From the NCBI RefSeq assembly GCF_039537265.1, contig NZ_BAABAE010000002.1, positions 248,001 to 312,000 of the forward strand: 64,000 nt of DNA, read 5' to 3'. The number at the start of each line of letters is the position of its first letter. The first letter of the stretch is position 1. Shown here piece by piece: positions 33,388-41,773 of the stretch. A model generated the notes under the pieces. The model saw only the letters and a list, made by a program, of their open reading frames with translations. It ran no database searches and was not told the origin of the DNA. This DNA comes from Terrimesophilobacter bigeumensis. Its GTDB lineage: Bacteria > Actinomycetota > Actinomycetes > Actinomycetales > Microbacteriaceae. Both the position numbers and the translations under genes were made by a program.

Positions 33388-33663
33388 CTAGCTGTCGACG
33401 ATGTGCTTGTAGCGGGCTTCGCCAAGCGGAGCGACCTGAATCAAATGCTGCTCAAGTGCCGAGAGAGCGCCCACGTTGTTGAGGGCCGTGTTCGTCAACA
33501 GCGCGCGACCCTGCTCGCGGGTGTCGGCGACGAGGGCCTGTGCCTGGACCCGTTCGATTTCCCGACCTGCCTGGCGCTGCATGCTGCCGCTCATCTGAGC
33601 AAGAGCCTGTGCGCCGAACGCACCGCCCAAAGGAGCGAGCTCTGTATTACTCATTCCCATCAT
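33388..33663 (-). CDS. Hypothetical helical protein of the element
   Basis: A 91-residue Ala/Gln-rich helical protein. The ATG at 33663 is fixed by an excellent GGAGG site 5 bp upstream; the longer frame has no such site. Sequence such as GGAFGAQALAQMSGSMQRQAGREIERVQAQALVADTREQG suggests a coiled coil. It is the first gene of the minus-strand accessory run, divergent from the NBR1-Ig-like gene. Function unknown. Confidence 0.6.
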   Translation of the reverse strand: MMGMSNTELAPLGGAFGAQALAQMSGSMQRQAGREIERVQAQALVADTREQGRALLTNTALNNVGALSALEQHLIQVAPLGEARYKHIVDS

Positions 33664-33785
33664 TTGTTCCTCCGATTTCTTGCCTTCGACCGGGCGGTTA
33701 ACGCCCACTTCTCACGGTAGGAATCTGCAGAAATCGAAGGAAGATACCTGACTAGAAGTTCTTTTGGAACCGACCGGAACTTGCG

Positions 33786-34805
33786 ATGCGGAGGTTTTCG
33801 CGATTCTTTCCAAAGCCGTTGCGACAAATAAGATCAGTCGTGGCAATTGATAGCTGGGAGCAGGAACTTGCGGATCGGTTCGTTGCGCGCGGGAACCCCA
33901 GCTTGCGCCGCCATGATCTGAGCGCACTCTCGGCGCTTGCAGACATCCTGCTTGACCAATCCACCGGCTACGACATCGACCTTGTAGATCTCATTCGGTT
34001 CGCTGTCGCATATTCCGATCACGAGGATCCCAGCTCGGCCGATCGGGAAGCCAAGGCGCTGTGTGCAGCGGGGGCGGCTTTTCTTCATGCAGGAAGTTCT
34101 CCGACTAACGCTGATGTTGCTCTTATCGCGCACGGTAACGGGAAGAGCTACAACGGCGACACTGGGTCCAAGCTCGCACGCGACACGTGGGCATACATGA
34201 TCTACAAACGTGCGCTCGGTGATGATCGTCGCGGCTTCTACTCCTACAAGCCGGGTGCCGATATGCGCGGCGCTTTCCGTGAGGCACTCATCAAAGCGGT
34301 TCGGACTGCGGAGTTAGCGGGCGAGCAGTTTCGTTCCTTTTGCACAGAGCAACGCGGTGTCGAACGCGAGGGTTACGCGCTGCACTACGCGGAGTCGAAG
34401 CGGGGAACTGCCTCGACTGACAGTCGACTTGATCGCTCCGATGCCCGCGATGTGAACTTCCCCGATGGCAGCCTCGTCCCGATCGGAGCCCATTTCACGA
34501 AGACGTGGGAAGTGACGAACATCGGGCAGGTCGCGTGGATTGACCGTCGTCTTACCCGCATGACGCCACAAGGCCCAACCTTTCCGTCGTCTCCGGACTG
34601 GATTCCAATCCCTGATACATTTCCGGGTCAGACAATCCACCTCTCGGTCGACTTCATTGCCGGGCGCGTTCAAGGATTCTCAACAGTTCGATTCAAGATG
34701 ACTGATGAAGAAGGGACTCTTTACTTCCCCAATAAATACTTGTACGGACTCACCCTCCTGATCGAGACCGGCGGCTTCAAGTGGATTGGACGCGACCTTC
34801 CGTAG
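33786..34805 (+). CDS. NBR1-Ig-like domain protein
   Basis: A 339-residue protein. The C-terminal 115 residues resemble the NBR1 Ig-like fold: FPDGSLVPIGAHFTKTWEVTNIGQVAW...GQTIHLSVDFIA...FSTVRFKMTDEEG, with the typical F-x-K-T-W-x-V-x-N-x-G strand. The N-terminal 200 residues are of no family I recognise. Bacterial NBR1-Ig domains are found fused to HTH or enzymatic parts and are thought to mediate protein contacts. The start is uncertain (ATG 33786 or GTG 33840). It may belong to the four-gene cluster that begins 100 bp downstream. Confidence 0.6.
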   Translation: MRRFSRFFPKPLRQIRSVVAIDSWEQELADRFVARGNPSLRRHDLSALSALADILLDQSTGYDIDLVDLIRFAVAYSDHEDPSSADREAKALCAAGAAFLHAGSSPTNADVALIAHGNGKSYNGDTGSKLARDTWAYMIYKRALGDDRRGFYSYKPGADMRGAFREALIKAVRTAELAGEQFRSFCTEQRGVEREGYALHYAESKRGTASTDSRLDRSDARDVNFPDGSLVPIGAHFTKTWEVTNIGQVAWIDRRLTRMTPQGPTFPSSPDWIPIPDTFPGQTIHLSVDFIAGRVQGFSTVRFKMTDEEGTLYFPNKYLYGLTLLIETGGFKWIGRDLP

Positions 34806-34906
34806 GTCGATAAGCGCTAGAGAATTTATTGAGTGGTCCTCGGAGTCAATAGTCTGTGTCTCACAGTAGGCGACGTCTCAGCTCAGTTCCGAGAGAGGCA
34901 TAATAA

Positions 34907-35674
34907 ATGCAAGGTCTGCAGGCGCCCGTTGTCGTGATCCACCAGCCCTATTTCCTGCCTTGGCTTGGGTACTTTGCCAAATTAGCTCTCGCTGACACAG
35001 TGGTAATTCTCGACGATGTCTTGTTTCGCAAGAGATTCTTCATTGACCGAGCCCGGATTATCGATGTCCATAGTGAGATCAAGTGGATCGGGTTACCAGT
35101 TGGTGAAAACTTCAAGGTCCCGATAAATCAGGTCGTAATTCAAGACGTAAGTTTCTTGGACAACATGATTCAAACCGTACGGTCGGCCTATCGCCGCTCC
35201 CCCCTCTTCGTCGAGGAAATGAACTGGGTGGATTGGGCACTGCGCGAATCGATAAAGGCTGGAAGAAGCCTGGTAGAAGTTGACGTCGAGCTTCTGTTGA
35301 AGTTCTGTGATCGATTGCAGATCCGACGACCCGCGATAGATTTCTCAAGTTCACACAGAGTGCGGGCAGAACCCACCGAGCGCCTATTGGATCTCCTGCA
35401 AATTGAAGGAGGAAGGACGTTCTTGATAGGTTCTGGCAGCAGCGCCTACGTCCACGATCTCGCGCTTCTCGTCAACGCGGGTATCGGGGTTGTAGTTCAG
35501 GACTTTCTGCCGGTTCATCCGGTCTACCGTCAAGTTCGTCGTCAGCAACTACCGTTCGCGGCAGGATTGTCTGTAATTGATGTCTTGATGAACGTCGGGC
35601 ACATTGAGACCCAGCGTCTTCTTGAGGTGGGAATCCTTGACAGCAAGTACGTCACCATTCATAGTGTGGGATGA
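34907..35674 (+). CDS. WbqC-like family protein
   Basis: A 255-residue protein matching the WbqC family: IHQPYFLPWLGYFAKLALADTVVILDDVLFRKRFFIDRARI near the N-terminus and the LIGSGSSAYVHD segment in the C-terminal half. WbqC-like proteins occur in O-antigen and other polysaccharide clusters; their reaction is not established. A GAGAGAGG ribosome site lies 8 bp before the ATG. It opens a compact cluster of four genes (gap 4 bp, then overlaps of 8 and 4 bp), with lower GC than the flanks. Confidence 0.8.
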   Translation: MQGLQAPVVVIHQPYFLPWLGYFAKLALADTVVILDDVLFRKRFFIDRARIIDVHSEIKWIGLPVGENFKVPINQVVIQDVSFLDNMIQTVRSAYRRSPLFVEEMNWVDWALRESIKAGRSLVEVDVELLLKFCDRLQIRRPAIDFSSSHRVRAEPTERLLDLLQIEGGRTFLIGSGSSAYVHDLALLVNAGIGVVVQDFLPVHPVYRQVRRQQLPFAAGLSVIDVLMNVGHIETQRLLEVGILDSKYVTIHSVG

Positions 35675-35677
35675 AAC

Positions 35678-36433
35678 ATGAACATATCGCAATTTGAAAT
35701 ACCGTCTCTCGGGACAGCTATTCGCGCCCGGCTTATTGATGTTGGTGAGAGAGCGCCCGTTGTCCTTTATCTGACTGGTGACGGTCCCAAGGGGACAAAT
35801 AGTCTCAGTTGGACGAACTTGCCTCCGCTATTCGAGCGGGAAGGGATTAGTTCTTTTCTGTTCGACTTCCATGGGCTGGGCGAAAGCGACGGGGACCGCA
35901 AGAATCTAACGCTGAGGGTTGGTCGTCAGAATTTTCGTGATGCTTATGAGCTTCTTCGTGACTTGCGTCCGGACAACCCGGTCGTTGTCTTCGCGTCGAG
36001 CTTTGGAGCTACCGTCGCGCTGAATGAACCGGACATCCTGTCAGGCTGTGCTGCAGTCGTATTCAAGTCACCTGCCCCATGGATTGCCGAGGCGTACCTA
36101 AATGAGTTGAGCGAATCGGAGGTGCACGAGTGGTTTGATACTGGTTTTTCAGGTACTAACTTCTATGACATCGATGTGCTATTGGACTCAACCGCAAACC
36201 GCGCGTTCGAGAACGCAACCCTCCTGACTGTCCCTTGTTTTACTACGCACGGGACTGGCGACCTCACCGTTCCTTGGACACAGAGCGCGATGCTCCAGAA
36301 GCTTTGGGGAGGGGATTTCCAGCTTGAGTTGTTCGCGGGAGTGGGACATGGATATTCCGAGGATGGTGCGTGGGACAGGATGGCTTCTTTAACAATTAGG
36401 TGGACTGCCAAACTACTAAGAGCGATTGGCTAG
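35678..36433 (+). CDS. Alpha/beta hydrolase
   Basis: A 251-residue alpha/beta-hydrolase. The nucleophile elbow is ASSFGA (Ser about residue 109), with the acid in GTGDLTVPW and the His in GVGHGYSEDG; FDFHGLGESDGD is the family oxyanion-side loop. It may be an esterase, thioesterase or acyltransferase. It lies 4 bp behind the WbqC-like gene, and its stop overlaps the next gene's TTG start, so joint translation is expected. Substrate unknown. Confidence 0.82.
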   Translation: MNISQFEIPSLGTAIRARLIDVGERAPVVLYLTGDGPKGTNSLSWTNLPPLFEREGISSFLFDFHGLGESDGDRKNLTLRVGRQNFRDAYELLRDLRPDNPVVVFASSFGATVALNEPDILSGCAAVVFKSPAPWIAEAYLNELSESEVHEWFDTGFSGTNFYDIDVLLDSTANRAFENATLLTVPCFTTHGTGDLTVPWTQSAMLQKLWGGDFQLELFAGVGHGYSEDGAWDRMASLTIRWTAKLLRAIG

Positions 36434-37265
36434 GGCGGCCTTGAAGAGAGTCAGAACAGTTCTTAGGTTTATTGACCCGATTCTTCTAGCAGTGATAGCG
36501 ATTGCCGGAATCGTAGTCGGCGCGTTGGACGTTTTCGGGCTCGATCTTCTCCCGCCTGGTTTGACGATTGCCGCGGTAGTGGTCGTACTTGGTGCAATCG
36601 GACTGCATCTCGTTGCTCGACACGTTCAGGACGACGAAGTCACTCGTGCAACATCTGAACTGCTCAAGTTGGTCGAACTAAACACCCGTGGGAAAGGCCT
36701 CCAAGTCAGACTGTTCGCGTCTTCGATCGAGATTGAGACTTACCTCGGACAGAGGATCCTCACGGCGAGTAAGCAAGTTTGCGATCTCTCTTGGAAAACA
36801 TCTATCAGCTCTGGGTTCTCCACTCCGACTAGACAAGTGGCGCATGGATACATGGACAAAGCAATATCCGACGCCTCGTCGAGGGTCAATTACCGGGAAA
36901 TTTTTGTGTTTAATGATGTTCGCCGCGCAGACCGATTTGCCCGTCGTCTCAAAGAAACACATGCGGGATACTCGTGTCGTTTTTACGATGACGCATCCTT
37001 GATCCCGCGTTTGCAATTCGTCGTCGTAGATTCAAAAGAGGTTATCTTCTTTGCCTCGGGACCAAATTCACCGCTTGCGGCGGTACAAAGTGAAGTGATC
37101 GCCCAGGTTTTCGAGACCTATTTTGAATCGCTTTGGTCCGCAGCGACACCACTAAAGGATGGCGGACAATTGCAGATGGGGCCGATCTCTCAGATCGTAG
37201 GCCAATGGCCACAAGCCAGCTGGCCAGCGAGTTTGAAGAAATTGCTTCGAAGCTACGAATCGTGA
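36426..37265 (+). CDS. Membrane protein with PLD-like cytoplasmic domain
   Basis: A 279-residue protein, TTG start overlapping the hydrolase stop. Two adjacent membrane helices (about 14-36 and 44-64) anchor a cytoplasmic domain. The domain's last part (PRLQFVVVDSKEVIFFASGPNSPL...VFETYFESLW) looks like the closing half of phospholipase-D-like folds that have lost catalysis, but no HKD motif is present. It could be a membrane-bound sensor or effector for the cluster. Family assignment is weak. Confidence 0.5.
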   Translation: MARAALKRVRTVLRFIDPILLAVIAIAGIVVGALDVFGLDLLPPGLTIAAVVVVLGAIGLHLVARHVQDDEVTRATSELLKLVELNTRGKGLQVRLFASSIEIETYLGQRILTASKQVCDLSWKTSISSGFSTPTRQVAHGYMDKAISDASSRVNYREIFVFNDVRRADRFARRLKETHAGYSCRFYDDASLIPRLQFVVVDSKEVIFFASGPNSPLAAVQSEVIAQVFETYFESLWSAATPLKDGGQLQMGPISQIVGQWPQASWPASLKKLLRSYES

Positions 37266-38047
37266 AACCCCAGGTCGCCGTCATCGGGCGCGGGCACGTC
37301 GGGCGTGCACAGATACGTGCATTGTCGGATAACGCCGATGTCTTTTCATGGGACATAAGCGATGACACTGACTATCCAGTTGAACGGCTGCGAACCGCGG
37401 ATCTCGCCATTGTATGCGTGCCAACGCCGAGCCTCGCAGACGGTTCTTGTGACACGTCGATAGTTGAGGGGGCCTTGTCGATGCTCCCTACGGATCGAGT
37501 CTTGCTACGATCAACGGTTCCTCCTGGGTTCACTCGAGGCTGGGCAGAGAAGACCGGCACCTGCATTTGCTACTCGCCCGAGTACATAGGCGAGACGCCA
37601 ATCCCAATACACAGCTGGGGGGACGATGCGCAGAGCGTCCCTTTCTTGCTTTTGGGAGGGACATCGGATGCGCGGTTAGAAGTTATCAAGATCTTGGGTC
37701 CACTGCTTGCGATTTCTCGACAAGTGTTCGAGTGCACCTCCGATGAAGCCGAGCTCATCAAATATATGGAGAATGCCTACTTGGCCACGAAGTTGACGTT
37801 CGTCAATGTGTTCTACGACGTTGCCGAACGAATAGGGGCCGATTGGTCCGCTGTCCGCACAGGATGGCTTCTGGACCCGCGAGTAGGAGATAGCCACACG
37901 CTCGTTTTCCCTTCAGATCGAGGCTTCGGGGGGTCATGCCTCCCCAAGGATCTGGATGCGATAACAGACGTATTTCGCAAAGTGGGCATCAGCTCTGAGC
38001 TTTTCGAAGCGGTCCGAAGAACAAATGAGATCTACAGGACCCAATGA
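37262..38047 (+). CDS. Minimal UDP-glucose/GDP-mannose dehydrogenase-like protein
   Basis: A 261-residue NAD enzyme. It has the Rossmann start VAVIGRGHVGRAQI, STVPPGFTR, YSPEYIGE, the membrane-distal helix AELIKYMENAYLATKLTFVN, and the catalytic cysteine in GFGGSCLPKD. Nucleotide-sugar dehydrogenases are usually 400-450 residues; this one stops after the central domain and lacks the C-terminal UDP-binding domain. GTG 37262 is preferred because it overlaps the previous stop (GTGA) and starts at the Rossmann strand. Probably oxidises a different sugar alcohol or works with a partner (inference). Confidence 0.8.
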   Translation: MKPQVAVIGRGHVGRAQIRALSDNADVFSWDISDDTDYPVERLRTADLAIVCVPTPSLADGSCDTSIVEGALSMLPTDRVLLRSTVPPGFTRGWAEKTGTCICYSPEYIGETPIPIHSWGDDAQSVPFLLLGGTSDARLEVIKILGPLLAISRQVFECTSDEAELIKYMENAYLATKLTFVNVFYDVAERIGADWSAVRTGWLLDPRVGDSHTLVFPSDRGFGGSCLPKDLDAITDVFRKVGISSELFEAVRRTNEIYRTQ

Positions 38048-38085
38048 ATCCTCCATGACTCACACCGAGCAGCCCGAAGTTGGGG

Positions 38086-38113
38086 GAGCCCCAGTTCAAT
38101 AGAACTGGGGCTC
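38086..38113. terminator. Hairpin between convergent genes
   Basis: A 12-bp perfect stem (GAGCCCCAGTTC/GAACTGGGGCTC) with an AATA loop, between the stop codons of the dehydrogenase-like and DUF3846 genes. It lacks a T-run on either side but its place suits a bidirectional transcript end. Confidence 0.7.
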
Positions 38114-38117
38114 GTGG

Positions 38118-38612
38118 TCACTTGACCGCGATAACTTTCACTTCCTCGGGTGGGCTCCAGACTTCCATCAACTTGAGCGCGCGAATCGTGGCCTCGAAGA
38201 AGTCATCCACCGGCTCACCGATAGGCACCCAGGTGTCGAAGCCTCTGCTGAGGCGGACCTGCACCTGAAATCTGGTCGACTCCAAGAGCAGTTCAGCGAG
38301 TTCCGCCGGGACATCGTTCATGTCTCCGTGACGTCGAGCGCCGAGAATAACTACATCGCCAACGAGGAAGTCACCACCTAATCCCGACGGGTTTAGGAGC
38401 CACCAGAGGCAGGTTGCTCGTCGATTGATTGGCAGCTGCTTCACCTTGCCGTCTTCGTCCGCGACGATGACCAGCGGGTGGCCGTTCATCTTCACGGTTT
38501 CGATGTAGCCACCAACAGCCGTTTGGTAATCGGTCAGGTTCTGAAACTCGACCTTCTGGAGCGCCAGATGTGTCTCGTGCGGGATAACAATGCCTGTGAC
38601 CATCGCGGTCAC
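38118..38612 (-). CDS. DUF3846 family protein
   Basis: A 164-residue protein with the DUF3846 core GGYIETVKMNGHPLVIVADEDGKVKQLPINRRATCLWW. This family is carried by actinobacterial plasmids and phages and has no known function. The start is either GTG 38612 or ATG 38603; an AAAGGA site lies upstream of both at non-ideal spacing. It supports the mobile-element nature of the region. Confidence 0.72.
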   Translation of the reverse strand: MTAMVTGIVIPHETHLALQKVEFQNLTDYQTAVGGYIETVKMNGHPLVIVADEDGKVKQLPINRRATCLWWLLNPSGLGGDFLVGDVVILGARRHGDMNDVPAELAELLLESTRFQVQVRLSRGFDTWVPIGEPVDDFFEATIRALKLMEVWSPPEEVKVIAVK

Positions 38613-38746
38613 CGTTCCTTTCGTGAGGGGTCACCCCAGCCGGTCGGCTGGAGAGTTCGCCCCACGTGAAGGTGCAGCACAGTTGTTTCGGAGTGACCCC
38701 GACGGCGAGACTTAAGTCTCAAGCCGTCGGGATCAGCTCAGTTCGC

Positions 38747-39082
38747 TCAGCTACTGCCCCCCTTCTCAGCGTCTGGGCTGCTCGACGACGAAGTTTTTGG
38801 CTTCCCGGTCGGCTTGTTGAAGATCGCCTCGATGGCGCCACGCTTGGTGGCGGCTTCGCGTTCGATCTCGTCGCGGACGAACTGTGCTCGCTGAAGCACG
38901 GATGGATCAGACTTCGTCTTCTCGATCCATGCCTCGATAGCGAGGCGAATCTCGTCGGTGACCGTGCGGTCGTTCAGCTGGGCAATGACGTCCAGTTGAG
39001 CGCGCACATCTTCTGAGAGGCGGACAGCCAATGTCTTGATCTGGCCGTAGCCGGCGTTGGTTGCGCGAGTTGAGTCACTCAC
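38747..39082 (-). CDS. Ribbon-helix-helix DNA-binding protein
   Basis: A 111-residue protein with an RHH pattern at residues 15-50 (IKTLAVRLSEDVRAQLDVIAQLNDRTVTDEIRLAIEAWIEK) and a Ser/Lys-rich disordered tail. The GTG at 39082 follows GGAAGGAG. Such proteins in mobile elements are accessory transfer proteins (MobC/TraY-like), partition proteins or regulators. It is divergent from the zinc-ribbon/RX4H gene. Confidence 0.7.
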   Translation of the reverse strand: MSDSTRATNAGYGQIKTLAVRLSEDVRAQLDVIAQLNDRTVTDEIRLAIEAWIEKTKSDPSVLQRAQFVRDEIEREAATKRGAIEAIFNKPTGKPKTSSSSSPDAEKGGSS

Positions 39083-39275
39083 TTGAGTGTCTCCTTCCTT
39101 GGTGTGGTGCGGCCGGCGAACCCTGGCTAGGTTCTCCTGTTGAGCCGCAGGTCACCAAGGAGTGGTGCGATGCCGAGTGCGCGGAACACTCAAGGCACGC
39201 TTTCAGTGAAACACTGTGGGTAATTGCAGCCAACTGTCCGATCGCAAGAAGACAACCGACAGTTACGATCACCAG

Positions 39276-39905
39276 ATGGGTGATCTGGACGTTCCGAACT
39301 GCAGTGCATGCCTCAACCCGATGCAGCCGGTTGTCGGCGGCTGGTGGTGTGCCAGTTGCGGGGAGGCGCTGCGTGCGCCGGAGAGTCCCGATAGCCTTCC
39401 AGACTTCCAAATCCCGGAGGGCATATTCGGCTATGTTCCGCCTCGACTTCCGACTCTCATTGGAAAGGTCGTAATGCTTGCGGCGCTTCTCGAGACGAAG
39501 ATCGAGGGGCTCACTTCTAGCGTGGACAATGCGACTCAAGACGTTCACGGGGGTAGAGGGTTCGCGGTGAACTCGACTGCGATCAAGAAGCGGCTTTCAA
39601 GCTATGAAGCCAATCCTGCTGAACAGGCGTTCTCGGCCGAAGTAAGGGTGCTTCTAGCCGAGATCGAGGATGTGCTTGAAGACAGGAACTTCATTGTTCA
39701 CGGTGTCTGGCCAAAGAGCAGTGATTTCGCTTGGTGGGGATGGAAACCGAGACGAAAGTCGAAGACCTCATCACGGTTAGATTGGATCGAAGGCCGAACG
39801 CTCACGCCGGAAGAGTTCATCGAGACTTGCGAGACTTTGGTGAGCCTTCTTGACCGCACCCAGCGGGCAATTGAAATGGCTGGTTCGATGTCGCGTCGAC
39901 CGTAA
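39276..39905 (+). CDS. Zinc-ribbon protein with RX4H (HEPN-like) motif
   Basis: A 209-residue protein. The N-terminal zinc ribbon (CSACLNPMQPVVGGWWCASCG) is followed by a helical domain containing DRNFIVHGVW, i.e. an R-x4-H motif as in HEPN ribonucleases and HEPN-like defence proteins; the rest (LIGKVVMLAALLETKIEGL..., TPEEFIETCETLVSLLDRTQRAIEM) is all-helical, as expected. Catalysis is inference. The start is uncertain: ATG 39276 just before the ribbon, or GTG 39216. It stands alone between the RHH gene and the restriction-modification/Qat operon. Confidence 0.55.
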   Translation: MGDLDVPNCSACLNPMQPVVGGWWCASCGEALRAPESPDSLPDFQIPEGIFGYVPPRLPTLIGKVVMLAALLETKIEGLTSSVDNATQDVHGGRGFAVNSTAIKKRLSSYEANPAEQAFSAEVRVLLAEIEDVLEDRNFIVHGVWPKSSDFAWWGWKPRRKSKTSSRLDWIEGRTLTPEEFIETCETLVSLLDRTQRAIEMAGSMSRRP

Positions 39906-40075
39906 GCGTGGTTGACTAAATAGAGGATGTTCCTCATAATCAGGGCAGATATAAGCGGCTGAGCCGCAGGAGAATGCGCAGTGTCGAGTTGGAAACATAT
40001 CTCTAAAGGTCACGCTTCGAACACTCAGCCGAGCAGTCCGCTCCTGTCGGCGGCCATCGGTACTGTTAGGGCATT

Positions 40076-41773
40076 ATGACAAGTCCTTTAACAGTTGTGC
40101 CCCTGAAAGGTCAGGTTCGAGCCATAGGCCCTGTTTTCGGGCACGAGGAGAAGAAGCGCGGTGCGATCTTCACGAAGCAGACCGTTGTAGATTTCATGCT
40201 TGACCTCATCGGCTACGACTCAGCTAATGACCTATTCGAGCGGAAATTGCTGGAACCCTCTTTTGGAGGGGGACGCTTCATGTTTGGGGCGGTTGACCGT
40301 CTTTTGGAAAGCTGGCGTCGGCAAACGTCTCCTCACGTCGATCAGCTTGTGGACGCAATTCGCGGGGTAGAGCTCGATACGGAGAGCTTCACTACCTTCA
40401 AGCCTCAGCTTCGAATTCATCTGATCGAGGCGGGACTCTCTGATTTCGAGACTGCTCGACTTCTCGATGCGTGGTTGATCAACGCCGACTATTTGTGGAC
40501 CGACTTCGAATTCGAATTCGACTTTGTGATTGGCAACCCTCCTTATGTACGTCAAGAGCTGATCGACCCCGAGCAACTCATCGCTTACCGCAAGGCATTT
40601 GCCACGATGGTCGGACGAGCTGACCTATATGTCCCGTTTATTGAGAAGTCGCTTGACTATCTCAACGTAGGGGGCAGGCTAAGTTTCATCTGCGCCGACG
40701 CCTGGGTAAAGAACGACTACGGTCGAGGGCTACGCGAGAAGGTCGCGTCTGACTTTCATCTACGCGACTACGTCGACATGTACGGCGTCGAAGCGTTCGA
40801 AGTTGGCGTTGGCGCGTACCCCTCAATCACGGTCATTGGTCGAGAGGCTGACGGCCCAAGCCGAGTGGCGAAGGCGGAGTCTGCAGACAAGAGATATTTA
40901 GACCAACTCTTCGAGGCCCTCACAACGCCAGAAGGTCCGAGTCGTTCTCCTGCGGTTCAGCAGATCGAGCGCGTCGCAAGGGGGAGCGATCCGTGGCTAC
41001 TGAACATCACGCACCTGCTGCCGATCATTCGCCATATGGAGGCGAACTTCCCTACTCTCGGGGAGGCCGGTTGTCGTATAGGTATCGGTGTTGCCACCGG
41101 TAATGACAAGGCCTTCATCGCCCAGTTCGACGAGCTCGACGTCGAGGATGATCGCAAACTTCCACTCGCAACCAACAAAGACGTACCCAACGGGGAGCTC
41201 AGGTGGTCAGGTAAGGGCATCCTCAACCCTTACACCGACGAGGGTCCTCTGGTTGATCTTGCACTCTATCCGCGACTGGCTGCTCATCTTGAAAAGTACC
41301 GCGCTGCATTGGAGCTTCGGCACACGGCAAAGGCCGACACCACGAGACGTTGGTATAAGACGATCGATCGCATCACACCTAGCCTGACGTGGCAAGAGAA
41401 ACTACTTATCCCCGACATCAAGGGTGACGGGGATGCGATCACGTATGACCCGGGCACTCTCTATCCGCACCACAATCTGTACTTCATCACATCGTCAAAA
41501 TGGAACCTGCGAGCGCTCCAGGCTGTGCTGAGGTCTGGCATCGCTCAGTTCTTCATCGAGGCATATTCAGTGAAGATCGGCGGCGGTTACCTGCGCTTTC
41601 AGGCGCAAAACCTGAAGAGAATTAGAGTTCCTGAATGGGACGACTTGTCGGACGAAGTTCAATCGGAACTTATCGACGCAGGCGAGGCGGGCCGAAAGCT
41701 GAACACCCCACTACTTGAGCGGATATACAAACTTAGAATCGGGGACCTCGCCTTCCTAGAGGGAAACAACTAG
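40076..41773 (+). CDS. N6-adenine DNA methyltransferase (PaeR7I type)
   Basis: A 565-residue class I methyltransferase. The SAM motif is LLEPSFGGGRF (58-68), and the catalytic motif NPPY is at 154-157 (DFVIGNPPYVRQ), followed by a large C-terminal target-recognition region. It ends right against the restriction gene (TAG then ATG), forming a type II pair. If specificity follows PaeR7I/XhoI, it would methylate adenine in CTCGAG. A TACTGT -10-like box 9 bp before the ATG suggests a nearly leaderless transcript. First gene of a six-gene defence operon. Confidence 0.87.
   Translation: MTSPLTVVPLKGQVRAIGPVFGHEEKKRGAIFTKQTVVDFMLDLIGYDSANDLFERKLLEPSFGGGRFMFGAVDRLLESWRRQTSPHVDQLVDAIRGVELDTESFTTFKPQLRIHLIEAGLSDFETARLLDAWLINADYLWTDFEFEFDFVIGNPPYVRQELIDPEQLIAYRKAFATMVGRADLYVPFIEKSLDYLNVGGRLSFICADAWVKNDYGRGLREKVASDFHLRDYVDMYGVEAFEVGVGAYPSITVIGREADGPSRVAKAESADKRYLDQLFEALTTPEGPSRSPAVQQIERVARGSDPWLLNITHLLPIIRHMEANFPTLGEAGCRIGIGVATGNDKAFIAQFDELDVEDDRKLPLATNKDVPNGELRWSGKGILNPYTDEGPLVDLALYPRLAAHLEKYRAALELRHTAKADTTRRWYKTIDRITPSLTWQEKLLIPDIKGDGDAITYDPGTLYPHHNLYFITSSKWNLRALQAVLRSGIAQFFIEAYSVKIGGGYLRFQAQNLKRIRVPEWDDLSDEVQSELIDAGEAGRKLNTPLLERIYKLRIGDLAFLEGNN

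Noticed and set aside
38075..38113. GTTGGGGG near the hairpin as an attachment site copy
   Set aside because: Only 8 bp match the tRNA T-arm region, expected by chance, and plasmid-type genes continue beyond it.
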